Origin: Actinomadura latina NBRC 106108
GTDB taxonomy: Bacteria > Actinomycetota > Actinomycetes > Streptosporangiales > Streptosporangiaceae
NCBI RefSeq assembly: GCF_001552195.1
Contig: NZ_BCQS01000003.1
Coordinates: 248,001-312,000, forward strand
Direction of reading: 5' to 3'
DNA: 64,000 nt
This document shows positions 32,806 through 40,963 of the stretch, piece after piece. Numbering within the stretch: the first letter of the stretch is position 1; each line of letters starts with the position of its first letter. Both the position numbers and the translations under genes were made by a program. The notes below the pieces were generated by a model, which saw only the letters and a program-made list of their open reading frames with translations, did not search any database and was not told the DNA's origin.

Positions 32806-33358
32806 GTCGGTTCACGGCTGGTTCTCACCCGAACGGATCTATTCACTGATCGGCTTGGAGGGCGATCCGGGCCGACCGAACCCCCGGCGCGAGGCGGCCG
32901 TGCCGCTGACCGCCTCGCCCGACGTCCTTTCGACCTCCTTCGACGTGATCAGGAGTTCCCAGGCGCGGGAGCGTCCCGTCGTCATGATCACGTGTGCCGC
33001 GGACGGCAGGCCCTGGGCCTGCGTCCCGGACGCGGGGGAGCTGCGCGTCATCGAGGATCGCTGCCTGCGCGTGGCGATATGGCCGGACAGCCCCACCGCG
33101 ATCGACCTGGACCGCGGGGAGCCCGTCCTGCTGATCGTCACCGGTTCACCCGACGTCCATCTCATCCGCGCCACGGCTCGCCGGCTGGCCGACGCCGCCA
33201 TGGCGTGGGCCCACTACGACCTGACCATCACCTCGGCGCAGATCGCCGACCGCGGCACCGCGCCCTACCTCCCGCAGTTCAGCGGTGACATCGACGCTCG
33301 CGAGGAGATCTTGGAAAGCGGCGGCTCCCGCAAGCGGCTGACCAGATCGTCCATCTAG
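32798..33358 (+). CDS. protein of unknown function with SOS-type promoter (possible PPOX-like flavin fold)
   Basis: The ATG lies within the LexA box, about eight bases after the -10; no Shine-Dalgarno is present. The 186-residue product is soluble. Its middle, PVVMITCAADGRPWACVPD then LRVAIWPDSPTAIDLDRGEPVLLIV, resembles the split-barrel strands of pyridoxamine-phosphate-oxidase-like proteins, but this is a weak visual match and I give no function. The C-terminal part has a helix and a polar tail. Predicted to be induced by DNA damage. A strong hairpin follows the stop codon. Confidence 0.7.
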   Translation: MFKSVHGWFSPERIYSLIGLEGDPGRPNPRREAAVPLTASPDVLSTSFDVIRSSQARERPVVMITCAADGRPWACVPDAGELRVIEDRCLRVAIWPDSPTAIDLDRGEPVLLIVTGSPDVHLIRATARRLADAAMAWAHYDLTITSAQIADRGTAPYLPQFSGDIDAREEILESGGSRKRLTRSSI

Positions 33359-33364
33359 TCGAGA

Positions 33365-33403
33365 CCGTGTGGACCGCCGACCAGACCCCGGCGGTCCACA
33401 CGG
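33365..33403. terminator. strong hairpin between convergent genes
   Basis: CCGTGTGGACCGCCG and CGGCGGTCCACACGG form a perfect 15-bp stem with a 9-base loop, six bases behind the stop codon. Confidence 0.75.
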
Positions 33404-33450
33404 CCTCACATTGGCAAGGGCCGAACGCTTGGCCGTAGACGCGTCCGACC

Positions 33451-33978
33451 TCAGAGGTCTTGGACGTGTTGGACGACGAGCGCGGCGTGCGACAGCGGCT
33501 TCGAGAGGTCCGCCACATCTCCGTTGACGGTGTAGTCGAGCAGCACGACCGTGTGCTTCGTGCTGAGTTCCCGGAGTTCGGCGACGAGAGCGGGGGCTCG
33601 GTGGTCGAGCATCCAGCGGTAGGTCGGCAGATAGATCAACCGCCTGGCCTCCTCATAGCCGAGCAGCCGGCCTTCGAACCGGTGGCCGAGCGGGGGGCCG
33701 AGCCGGCGGACCGTTCGTTTGATCCCCTTCATGGTTGTCACCTCTAGTTTGGAGAAATCCTCCTCCTCTGAGGCGAACACCTTCAGGGCCTGCCAGACGC
33801 CCTCGACCGACTGCGCCGTACGGTCCGGGTGGCCGGGCACCGGGATGCCACCGTGCGGATAGAACGGACTGAGCCGCACCCAGGGCTCCGGGGCACGCGA
33901 CGTCACATCGAGGATCAGCGCGTCGGGGAAGTCCCGGCGGAGTGTGGTGCGGCGGCGGCTCGCGACATGGAGTGACAT
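33451..33978 (-). CDS. conserved hypothetical protein (DUF6939-like)
   Basis: A 175-residue product from the ATG giving MSLHVASRRRTTLRRDFPD; a GTG 11 codons upstream is the alternative. The conserved block VTSRAPEPWVRLSPFYPHGGIPVPG followed by SVEGVWQALKVF is characteristic of a hypothetical family found near regulatory genes in actinomycetes; I believe it is DUF6939 but cannot verify this. The C terminus, PTYRWMLDHRAPALVAELRE then VVLLDYTVNGDVADLSKPLSHA, predicts a mixed alpha/beta fold. Function unknown. No link with the neighbours is evident. Confidence 0.72.
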   Translation of the reverse strand: MSLHVASRRRTTLRRDFPDALILDVTSRAPEPWVRLSPFYPHGGIPVPGHPDRTAQSVEGVWQALKVFASEEEDFSKLEVTTMKGIKRTVRRLGPPLGHRFEGRLLGYEEARRLIYLPTYRWMLDHRAPALVAELRELSTKHTVVLLDYTVNGDVADLSKPLSHAALVVQHVQDL

Positions 33979-34031
33979 GAACGCGAACCTGCCATCCGGG
34001 TAGGACAGCACCGGGCGCCCAGCGGGGGAGG

Positions 34032-34946
34032 TTAGACGGGGCGGACCTGGAGGGTGCCGTCGTCGGTGACGCGGGTTTCGAAGGCCGGCTGGCGGGCGGT
34101 GGCGGGGCCGTGGACGACGGAGCCGTCGGTGACGCGGAAGGTGCTGCCATGCCAGGGGCAGATGACGCAGACGTCGGCGTTGTCGTCGGTGATGACGCGG
34201 CCCTGGTGGAGCGGCCCGGCGAGGTGGCTGCACCGGTCGGTGAGGACGTGGACGTCGTCGCCGGTGCGCAGGACGAACAGGCTGATGTAGCCGAGCCGCC
34301 GGGTGACGGGCCAGCCGTCCGGGAGGTCGGCGGCGCTGCACAGGTCGTGCCAGCCGAGCGGGACGAGGTGGCCGACCTTGTCGGCGTGGCTGGCGCCCGC
34401 GGCCTGCCGGAACGCGAGGTGCCCGCCGAGGTAGGTGCCCGCGAACAGGGCGGACAGGCCGGCGAAGCCGAACGCGCGGCCGGCGGCGTCCCGTCCCTGG
34501 TAGCGGGCCACGAGGGACGCCGAGTACAGCGCGCTGCTCGTGGCCATCCCGGCGGCGTGGACGAGCCCGACGCGCTGCTGCTCGCGGTGCAGCGACCCCC
34601 AGTCGGCGATGCCGGTGAGGACGGCCGGGACGGCGCCCGCGAGCCCGGCGGCGACCAGGGTCTGCGAGGCGCGGCGCGTCCCCGGCATGAGGTCGAGGAG
34701 GGCGGCGGAGATCCACAGTCCGACGGGCACGTCGGTGAGCGGCGGATGGGCGGGGTGGCCGACCGGGACGCCGTGCAGGGCGTCCTTGACCGGCCCGGGG
34801 CGCAGCGTCCGCCGCACGGCCGTGGACAGCACCCGGATGGTGCGGTCCAGGCCGGTCGCCTGCTCCAGCGCCTCGGTCGCGTCCGCGAGCCGCGCGGGCG
34901 TCTGGGGCTCGGACCCGCGCCGGAATTTGTTCACCCGTCGGGGCAT
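34032..34946 (-). CDS. DUF2231 membrane protein fused to a Rieske 2Fe-2S domain
   Basis: A 304-residue protein. Residues 55-185 are a DUF2231 domain with four hydrophobic helices (PLTDVPVGLWISAALLDLM, LVAAGLAGAVPAVLTGIADW, ATSSALYSASLVARY, FAGLSALFAGTYLGGHLAF). Residues 200-304 are a Rieske domain with CSHLAG and CPWHGS, giving the Cys-His/Cys-His cluster ligands. Such proteins are presumed membrane electron carriers. The gene lies 107 bases downstream of a molybdopterin oxidoreductase gene on the same strand, which suggests that the two may share electrons. Confidence 0.88.
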   Translation of the reverse strand: MPRRVNKFRRGSEPQTPARLADATEALEQATGLDRTIRVLSTAVRRTLRPGPVKDALHGVPVGHPAHPPLTDVPVGLWISAALLDLMPGTRRASQTLVAAGLAGAVPAVLTGIADWGSLHREQQRVGLVHAAGMATSSALYSASLVARYQGRDAAGRAFGFAGLSALFAGTYLGGHLAFRQAAGASHADKVGHLVPLGWHDLCSAADLPDGWPVTRRLGYISLFVLRTGDDVHVLTDRCSHLAGPLHQGRVITDDNADVCVICPWHGSTFRVTDGSVVHGPATARQPAFETRVTDDGTLQVRPV

Positions 34947-35053
34947 GTCCCCTCCTCCGCGGTATGTGAGACGCCTGTTGCGACATTAGTCTTCCGCGTT
35001 CTCCTGCGGCCAGTCTTACCCCTACCTGCGGCCGGAGGGGATAAACCACGGGG

Positions 35054-37267
35054 TCAGCGCGGCGGGACGGTCAGCGTGACGGGGACGCCGTTGAAGACCG
35101 CGTTGCCGGACAGAGGGTCGATCTCCTGCTCGTCGGTGACGGCGTTGACGTTGACGCCCGCGTGCTCGTGCGCGACGCCGGTGCGCGTTCCGGGACGGTC
35201 GTGGCCCCAGCCGTGCGGCAGGCTGACGACGCCGGGCATGACGGTGTCGGTGGGTTCGGCGACGGCGTCGACGGTGCCCGTCCGGGACGTGACCCGGATC
35301 GTGTCGCCTCCGGTGACGCCGAGCCGGTCGGCGTCGCCCGGGTTGAGCTGGAGGGTGCAGGTGTTGGAGCCGCGCACCAGTTCGGGGACGTTGTGCAGCC
35401 AGCTGTTGTTGGAGCGCAGGTGGCGGCGTCCGATCAGCACCATGCCGCCGTTCCGCGGGGCGTTCAGGGCGGCGTGCAGCCGGTCGACGTCGGCGGCGAA
35501 CGTGGACGGGCACAGCTCGACGCGGCCGGACGTCGTGCAGAGCACCTCGTCCAGGCGCGGCTTGAGGGCGCCGAGGTCGAGGCCGTGCGGGTGCTCGGTG
35601 CGCAGCCGGGTGAGGGTGAGGCCGGACGGCTCGGCGCCGAAGCCGTCGCCGTACGGGCCGAGGCGCAGCATCATGTCGAGCCGCTGCTCGGTGGGCGTGC
35701 CGGTGTCGAGCATCTTGCGCAGCTCGTCCGGTTCGCGGCCGTGCACGGGGGACCCGGCGAGCGCGGTCGCCTTCGCCAGCGTCGAGGTGATGATCATCTC
35801 GTCGAGGGCGGCCGGGTCGCCGTCCGTCCCGGAGGCGATCACGGCGAGCCGGCCGAGGACGACCGCCTCGCTGGGGCGCCCGTCCGGCAGTTCGACGACG
35901 GGCGGCGAGTAGCGCGCGTAGTCGCGGACGGCGAGGCCCGTCAGCGCGAGGTCGTAGTGCGGCGTCTGCGCGGGGCGCGGCGGCGGCAGCACCACGTGCG
36001 CGTGCCGGGTCGTCTCGTTCAGGTACGGGTCGACGCTCACCATGAACTCGAGCCCGGCGAGCGCGCGGTCGAGCCGGGCGGCGTTCGGCGCCGACAGCGC
36101 CGGGTTCCCCCCGATGGTGATCAGCGCCTTGACCTGGCCTTCGCCCTCCGTCTCGATCTCGTCCGCGAGCGTCGCGACCGGAAGCTCCCCGTTGACCTCC
36201 GGCAGCCCGCGGACCCGGCTGCGCCACCGTCCGGTGGTGAACGGCTTCTTGCGGCGGTACACGGGCGCGTGCGCGGGACGCGGGAACATCGCGCCGCCCT
36301 CCCGGTCGAGGTTCCCGGTGAGGACGTTCAGGGCGTCCACGAGCCAGCTGTTGAGCGTCCCGAACGCCTGCGTGCAGGTGCCGATGCGGCCGTAGACGGC
36401 GGCGCGGTCGGCGGCGGCCAGCTCGCGGGCCGTCCGCCGGATCACGTCCGCCGGAATGCCCGTGGCGGACGCGACGCGCTCGGGGGTGAAGTCGACGGCG
36501 AGGGCGCGCAGGTCGTCCAGGCCGTTGACGCGTCCCGGCAGGCGGTCGGTGACGAGGTCCTCGGCGAACAGGGTGTGGACGAGCGCCATGAGGAAGAACG
36601 CGTCCGTCCCGGGGCGGATGAACAGGTGCTCGTCGGCGAGCGCGGCCGTCCGCGTGCGGCGCGGGTCGACGACGGTGACCTTGCCGCCGCGCGCCTTGAT
36701 CGCCTTGAGCCGTCCGGGGAAGTCGGGCGCGGACGCGAGGCTGCCGTTCGACTCCAGCGGATTCGCGCCCAGCATCAGCAGGTGCTGGGTCCGGTCGAGA
36801 TCGGGCACCGGAATCGCGAGGGGGTCGCCGAACATGTGCCCGCACGAGACGTGCTTCGGCATCTGGTCGGCGGTGCTGGCCGTGAACAGGTTGCGCGTGC
36901 CGAGCGCCTTCACGATCGCGCCGCCGTACAGGGGGCCGGCGATCGAGTGCGCGGTCGGGTTGCCGATGTAGACGGCGACCGCGTCCCGCCCGTGCCGCTC
37001 GATGACGTCCGCGAGGCCCTGCCGGACGGCCGCGAACGCCTCCTCCCACCCGGCGGTCCCGCCCTTGACCAGCGGCTCCGCCAATCGGTCCGGGTCCCCG
37101 TCGAGGCTGCCGAGGGTCGCGCCCTTGGGGCAGATGAAGTCCCTGCTGAACGGGTCCTTCTCATCACCCCGTACGCGGGTGATCGTTCCCGCGTCGTCCA
37201 GGGTGAGTTCGAGCCCGCACAGGGCTTCGCAGAGGGGACAGGTGCGGAACGCCGTGCGGTCGCCCAT
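35054..37267 (-). CDS. molybdopterin-dependent oxidoreductase (DMSO-reductase superfamily)
   Basis: A 737-residue cytoplasmic enzyme, AAGGAG ahead of the ATG. The N-terminal CPLCEALCG with a later CPKG binds a 4Fe-4S cluster; the molybdopterin domains carry IGNPTAHS, HVSCGHMFGDP near the metal site, LLMLGANPLESNGSL and VVDPRRTRTA, and the C-terminal beta barrel RVTSRTGTVDAVAEP and LPHGWGHDRPGTRTG. No Tat signal is visible. The family includes formate dehydrogenases and nitrate reductases; the HVSCGH context does not settle the substrate. Its likely electron partner is the downstream Rieske membrane protein (inference). Confidence 0.9.
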   Translation of the reverse strand: MGDRTAFRTCPLCEALCGLELTLDDAGTITRVRGDEKDPFSRDFICPKGATLGSLDGDPDRLAEPLVKGGTAGWEEAFAAVRQGLADVIERHGRDAVAVYIGNPTAHSIAGPLYGGAIVKALGTRNLFTASTADQMPKHVSCGHMFGDPLAIPVPDLDRTQHLLMLGANPLESNGSLASAPDFPGRLKAIKARGGKVTVVDPRRTRTAALADEHLFIRPGTDAFFLMALVHTLFAEDLVTDRLPGRVNGLDDLRALAVDFTPERVASATGIPADVIRRTARELAAADRAAVYGRIGTCTQAFGTLNSWLVDALNVLTGNLDREGGAMFPRPAHAPVYRRKKPFTTGRWRSRVRGLPEVNGELPVATLADEIETEGEGQVKALITIGGNPALSAPNAARLDRALAGLEFMVSVDPYLNETTRHAHVVLPPPRPAQTPHYDLALTGLAVRDYARYSPPVVELPDGRPSEAVVLGRLAVIASGTDGDPAALDEMIITSTLAKATALAGSPVHGREPDELRKMLDTGTPTEQRLDMMLRLGPYGDGFGAEPSGLTLTRLRTEHPHGLDLGALKPRLDEVLCTTSGRVELCPSTFAADVDRLHAALNAPRNGGMVLIGRRHLRSNNSWLHNVPELVRGSNTCTLQLNPGDADRLGVTGGDTIRVTSRTGTVDAVAEPTDTVMPGVVSLPHGWGHDRPGTRTGVAHEHAGVNVNAVTDEQEIDPLSGNAVFNGVPVTLTVPPR

Positions 37268-37414
37268 CGAGACACTCCTTGGTGAACGGGACCGTCGGCC
37301 CCATGATGACTGGTCGGCCCGTCCCGCACCATGGCCGCCCCCTGGGCATGGCCGTAACGGTGATTTGGGAGTTACCTTGAAAGAGAGGACTTTCGGCAGC
37401 CTTGAGGAGCTGCT

Positions 37415-37861
37415 ATGGAGCCGTGGGTTGTCTGGTTGCTCGTCGCCGCGCTGCTCGGAATCGCCGAGTTGCTCACGCTCACGTTCGCGCTCGGGATCCT
37501 CGCCGTGGCCGCCCTCGCCGCCGGCCTGACCGGCGCTCTCGGCCTGCCGCTCGCCGCCCAGGCCGCCGTCTTCGCCGTCGGCTCGATCGCCGGCATCGCC
37601 GTCGTCCGCCCCATCGCGACCCGCCACATCAGGCAGCCGCCGCCGCTGCGCTCCGGCACGGCCGCGCTGGTCGGACGCGAGGCGTACACCCTCACCGAGG
37701 TCAACCGCCGCGGCGGGCGCGCCCGGATCGGCGGCGAGGAGTGGACGGCCCGCCCCTACGACCCCGACCTCGTCATCCCGGCCGGCGCCACCGCCGACGT
37801 CCTCGCCATCGAAGGGGCCACCGCCCTGCTCTATCCGGTCTCGGCCGAGGAGCCACCATGA
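37415..37861 (+). CDS. NfeD-like membrane protein
   Basis: A 148-residue protein, TTGAGGAG before the ATG. Two or three hydrophobic helices (residues 4-70) are followed by an OB-fold domain, with ALVGREAYTLTEVNRRGGRARIGGEEWTAR split across residues 83-115. NfeD proteins work with SPFH/stomatin proteins; the stomatin gene follows with ATGA overlap. The pair probably organises membrane microdomains or assists membrane protein quality control. Confidence 0.9.
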   Translation: MEPWVVWLLVAALLGIAELLTLTFALGILAVAALAAGLTGALGLPLAAQAAVFAVGSIAGIAVVRPIATRHIRQPPPLRSGTAALVGREAYTLTEVNRRGGRARIGGEEWTARPYDPDLVIPAGATADVLAIEGATALLYPVSAEEPP

Positions 37862-38889
37862 CCGACATCGCCATCGCCGTCCTCGTCGTCATCGTCGCCG
37901 GGATCTTCGTCCTGGCCACCGCGGTGATGCGGGCCGTCTGGATCATCCCCCAGGCCCGCGCCCGCAACGTCGAGCGCCTCGGCCGCTACCACCGCACTCT
38001 CGAACCCGGCATCAGCTTCGTCGTCCCGTTCGTCGACCGGGTGAAGTCCCTCTTGGACCTGCGCGAGCAGGTGGTCTCGTTCAAGGCGCAGCCCGTCATC
38101 ACCGAGGACAACGTCGTCGTCCACATCGACACCGTGCTGTTCTTCCAGGTCACCGACCCGCGCGCCGCCGACTACGAGATCGTGAACTACATCAAGGCGA
38201 TCGAGCAGCTCACCGCGACGACGCTCCGCAACGTCATCGGCACCCTTGACCTGGAGGCGACCCTGACGTCCCGGGACCGGATCAACACGGCGCTGCGCGG
38301 AGTGCTGGACGACGCGTCCGGCAAGTGGGGCATCCGCGTCACCCGCGTGGAGATCAAGGCGATCGAGCCGCCGCCGTCCATCAAGGACGCGATGGAGAAG
38401 CAGATGCGCGCCGAGCGGGAGAAGCGCGCCGCGATCCTCACCGCCGAGGGCGCCCGCGCGTCCGCCATCCTCACCGCGGAGGGCGAGCGGCAGTCGACGA
38501 TCCTCAGGGCGGAGGGCACCCGGCAGGCCGCCATCCTGGAGGCCGAGGGCCAGTCCGCGGCGATCGAGCAGGTCTTCAACTCCATCCACGCCGCCGACCC
38601 GGACCCGAAGCTCCTCGCCTACCAGTACCTCCAGACCCTGCCGAAGCTGGCCGAGGGCCAGGGCAACACCTTCTGGGTCATCCCGAGCGAAGTGACGACC
38701 GCACTGCAGGCCGTCAGCCAAGCCTTCGGCGGCACCCTGGACGAGGCCAAGCCGGCCACGGCGAAGCCCGACCCCGGTTCTTCCGCGCCGCAGGAACTGC
38801 TCCGCCCGGACGCCTTCGACCTCTCGCCGGGCGAGCACAACGGCCGAGAAGACCCTGTCGACCGGGCGGGATCTTCAGACGCTCTGTAG
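37858..38889 (+). CDS. SPFH/stomatin-family membrane protein
   Basis: A 343-residue protein: one N-terminal membrane helix (AIAVLVVIVAGIFVLATAVM), then the SPFH domain from WIIPQARARNVERLGRYHRT to IEPPPSIKDAMEKQMRAER, then an alanine-rich coiled coil built of AILTAEG-type repeats (residues 200-240) and a helical end. These proteins form large membrane-bound rings. It is coupled to the NfeD gene. Its last 15 bases overlap the end of the convergent Uma2 gene. Confidence 0.92.
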   Translation: MTDIAIAVLVVIVAGIFVLATAVMRAVWIIPQARARNVERLGRYHRTLEPGISFVVPFVDRVKSLLDLREQVVSFKAQPVITEDNVVVHIDTVLFFQVTDPRAADYEIVNYIKAIEQLTATTLRNVIGTLDLEATLTSRDRINTALRGVLDDASGKWGIRVTRVEIKAIEPPPSIKDAMEKQMRAEREKRAAILTAEGARASAILTAEGERQSTILRAEGTRQAAILEAEGQSAAIEQVFNSIHAADPDPKLLAYQYLQTLPKLAEGQGNTFWVIPSEVTTALQAVSQAFGGTLDEAKPATAKPDPGSSAPQELLRPDAFDLSPGEHNGREDPVDRAGSSDAL

Positions 38890-39492
38890 CTCCGAGAAGC
38901 CCACGCTCAGCTTCATGCCCTCCGGAAGCTCGGTGTCCAGGGCATCGCGGTGAACGGCGGCGAGCTGGTAGCTGCGCCCTGACCAATCGAGCCGGTACTC
39001 CTCCACGGAGTTGATCGTCTCGTCGGCGTTCAGAGCGACGATGAGGTACACCGGAATGCGCTGGCCCGCGTATTCGGCCTTCTTGTCCTGGAAGTCCCGC
39101 TGTCTGCTGTCGAATCCCGCGATCTCGACGGCGGTGAAGACGTTCGCGCTCGTCAACTTGGCGTCCCCTTCGAGGCAGTACAGGACGCTGATGTCCGGAC
39201 GGCGCATGGTGAACCGGTGTCCCTTGTCAGTGACATGGCAACTGCGCTCGACGTAGTACATGTCGGTGTCCGGGAGCACGTCGATGCACGGACCGTTGGC
39301 CGGCCGTGCGTCTTGCAATGCACGGGTGAGGTTCCGCAGGACGCGCTGGTGCCGGGGTGATGGCGATTCACAGAAGATGACACTGCCGTCCACCACTTCG
39401 ATGGACTTGCACACCTCTTCTGGCAGGGCCTCGTACTGCTCCTTGGTGATGAGGAGGCTTGAGGGGTCCGTCGCCCACGCGGGAAGAGGCAT
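38875..39492 (-). CDS. Uma2-family (DUF820) nuclease-fold protein
   Basis: A 205-residue protein with the family plan: ITKEQYEALPEEVCKSIEVVDG at the N terminus, PSPRHQRVLRNL, RRPDISVLYC as the catalytic Asp strand, and AVEIAGFDSRQRDFQDKKAEYAGQRIPVYLIV with the Glu and Lys of the restriction-endonuclease-like site. Uma2 proteins are abundant in actinomycetes and cyanobacteria; function is unproven. It converges with, and overlaps, the stomatin gene. Confidence 0.88.
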   Translation of the reverse strand: MPLPAWATDPSSLLITKEQYEALPEEVCKSIEVVDGSVIFCESPSPRHQRVLRNLTRALQDARPANGPCIDVLPDTDMYYVERSCHVTDKGHRFTMRRPDISVLYCLEGDAKLTSANVFTAVEIAGFDSRQRDFQDKKAEYAGQRIPVYLIVALNADETINSVEEYRLDWSGRSYQLAAVHRDALDTELPEGMKLSVGFSELQSV

Positions 39493-39567
39493 GCTCGGGC
39501 TCCTGGGATCGGTCCGGTACCTGATCAGAGCCTATCTGCGGGGCGGCCGGGGTGCTGGGCGGGAAGA

Positions 39568-39603
39568 GAAGCGGCCGGGCGGGGGAGGCCGCCCGGCCGC
39601 TTC
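39568..39603. terminator. strong hairpin in a divergent gene gap
   Basis: A perfect 15-bp stem (39568-39582 with 39589-39603, starting GAAGCGGCCGGGC) surrounds a six-base loop. It looks like a terminator but lies between the starts of two divergent genes, 100 bases before the CapA gene. Confidence 0.55.
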
Positions 39604-39703
39604 GGGGAGATGAGGGGCGGCGTCGGGGCCGTGGGGGCGGGCGGCGGTCGTGGCATGCTTGGCCGACCCAGCAGGCCCGGGCGGGCCGGACGGAGGCGAG
39701 GCG

Positions 39704-40798
39704 ATGAGCAGGCGGGGGACGGCGGCCGCGGTCGCGGCGATGGCCGCGGTGGCGCTGACCGCGGCGGCGTGCGGGAGTTCGGGGGACTCCGAGGCGGAGG
39801 GCGCGACCTCGCCGCCCTCGACGTCCGGTGCGAAGGGCGGCGAGCGGAAGCCGGCGCCGCCGGCCAAGGAGCCGATCATCCTCGCGTTCGGCGGCGACAC
39901 TCATTTCGAGGGGCAGCTGCGCGCGCGGCTCGGCGACCCGTCCACGGCGCTCGGGCCCGTGGCCAAGCAGTTGCGCGCCGCCGACCTCGCCATGGTCAAC
40001 CTGGAAACGGCCATCACGACGGGTGGTACGCCCGCGCCGGGCAAGCAGTTCACCTTCCGGGCGCCGCCGTCCGCGTTGAAGGCGTTGAAGGCCGCCGGGG
40101 TGGACGTCGCCTCCATGGCCAACAACCACGGCATGGACTACATGGAGGGCGGCCTGCGCGACTCCTTGGCCGCGATCAGGCAGACGGGGTTCCCGATCGT
40201 GGGCATCGGCAAGAACGCCGACGCCGCCTTCAAGCCGTACCGCGTCACCGTGAAGGGCAACAAGCTCGCCATCGTCGGTGCCACGCAGGTGCTGGACGAC
40301 AATCTGATCCAGGCGTGGACGGCGACCGGCACCAAGGGTGGTCTCGCGTCGGCCAAGGACGTCCCGCGGATGGTCCAGGCGGTGAAGGAAGCGCGCAAGG
40401 GGTCGGACGTCGTCATCGTCCACCTGCATTGGGGCGCCGAACTTCAGCCGTGCCCGCTGCCACGCCAGAAGGAACTCGCCCAGCAACTCGTTGAGGCGGG
40501 CGCCGACATCGTCGTCGGGGGCCACGCCCACATTCCGCTGGGCGGCGGCTACATGAACGACGCGTACGTCCACTATGGCATGGGCAACTTCGTGTTCTAC
40601 TCCGCCAACGGCCAGACGGCGAAGTCCGGCGTGCTGTTCCTGAAGGTGCAGAACGGCAAGGTCGTGAAGGACAAGTGGACTCCGGCCCTCATCCAGGGCG
40701 GCCTTCCGATTCCGATGAAGGGCGCCGCCGCGAAGACGGAGCTCAAGCGGTGGAACGGGCTGCGCGGCTGCACGGGGCTGTCGGCCAACCCGTCGTGA
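39704..40798 (+). CDS. CapA-family lipoprotein (metallophosphatase fold)
   Basis: The ATG at MSRRGTAAAVAAMAAV with GGAGG upstream gives 364 residues. The signal peptide ends in a lipobox, LTAAAC, so the protein is anchored outside. The CapA/PgsA fold shows FGGDTHFEG, MVNLETAITTGG, MANNHGMDYMEGG, VIVHLHWGAE and VGGHAHIPLGG, with the Asp, Asn and His metal ligands. Family members take part in capsule or poly-gamma-glutamate export; lone actinomycete copies have no known substrate. Confidence 0.9.
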   Translation: MSRRGTAAAVAAMAAVALTAAACGSSGDSEAEGATSPPSTSGAKGGERKPAPPAKEPIILAFGGDTHFEGQLRARLGDPSTALGPVAKQLRAADLAMVNLETAITTGGTPAPGKQFTFRAPPSALKALKAAGVDVASMANNHGMDYMEGGLRDSLAAIRQTGFPIVGIGKNADAAFKPYRVTVKGNKLAIVGATQVLDDNLIQAWTATGTKGGLASAKDVPRMVQAVKEARKGSDVVIVHLHWGAELQPCPLPRQKELAQQLVEAGADIVVGGHAHIPLGGGYMNDAYVHYGMGNFVFYSANGQTAKSGVLFLKVQNGKVVKDKWTPALIQGGLPIPMKGAAAKTELKRWNGLRGCTGLSANPS

Positions 40799-40923
40799 GC
40801 TGGACTCTCCCACCGTGGGAGGGGCTCGTGGTGAACGGGCTGCACCATGAGGTCTACCTGTCCGACCCTGCGGAGACCGACCCGGAGAAGATGCGCACGA
40901 TCCTGCGCCAGCCCGTCCGGTAG
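40795..40923 (+). pseudogene. GyrI-like ligand-binding domain, C-terminal remnant
   Basis: A 42-codon frame from a GTG in the end of the CapA gene. It encodes HHEVYLSDPAETDPEKMRTILRQPVR, the typical last strand and helix of GyrI-like small-molecule-binding domains (usually about 150 residues). The rest of such a domain is absent upstream, where CapA occupies another frame. It is best read as the leftover of a deleted gene. Confidence 0.6.
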
Positions 40924-40963
40924 GTCTTTGGACCGCCCGTCCGATAGGCGTAGTTTCGGGCTC

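Noticed and set aside
35162..37285. 700-codon antisense frame across the molybdopterin oxidoreductase gene
   Set aside because: Low-complexity Arg/Gly/Val-rich translation typical of a shadow; the opposite strand has all family motifs.
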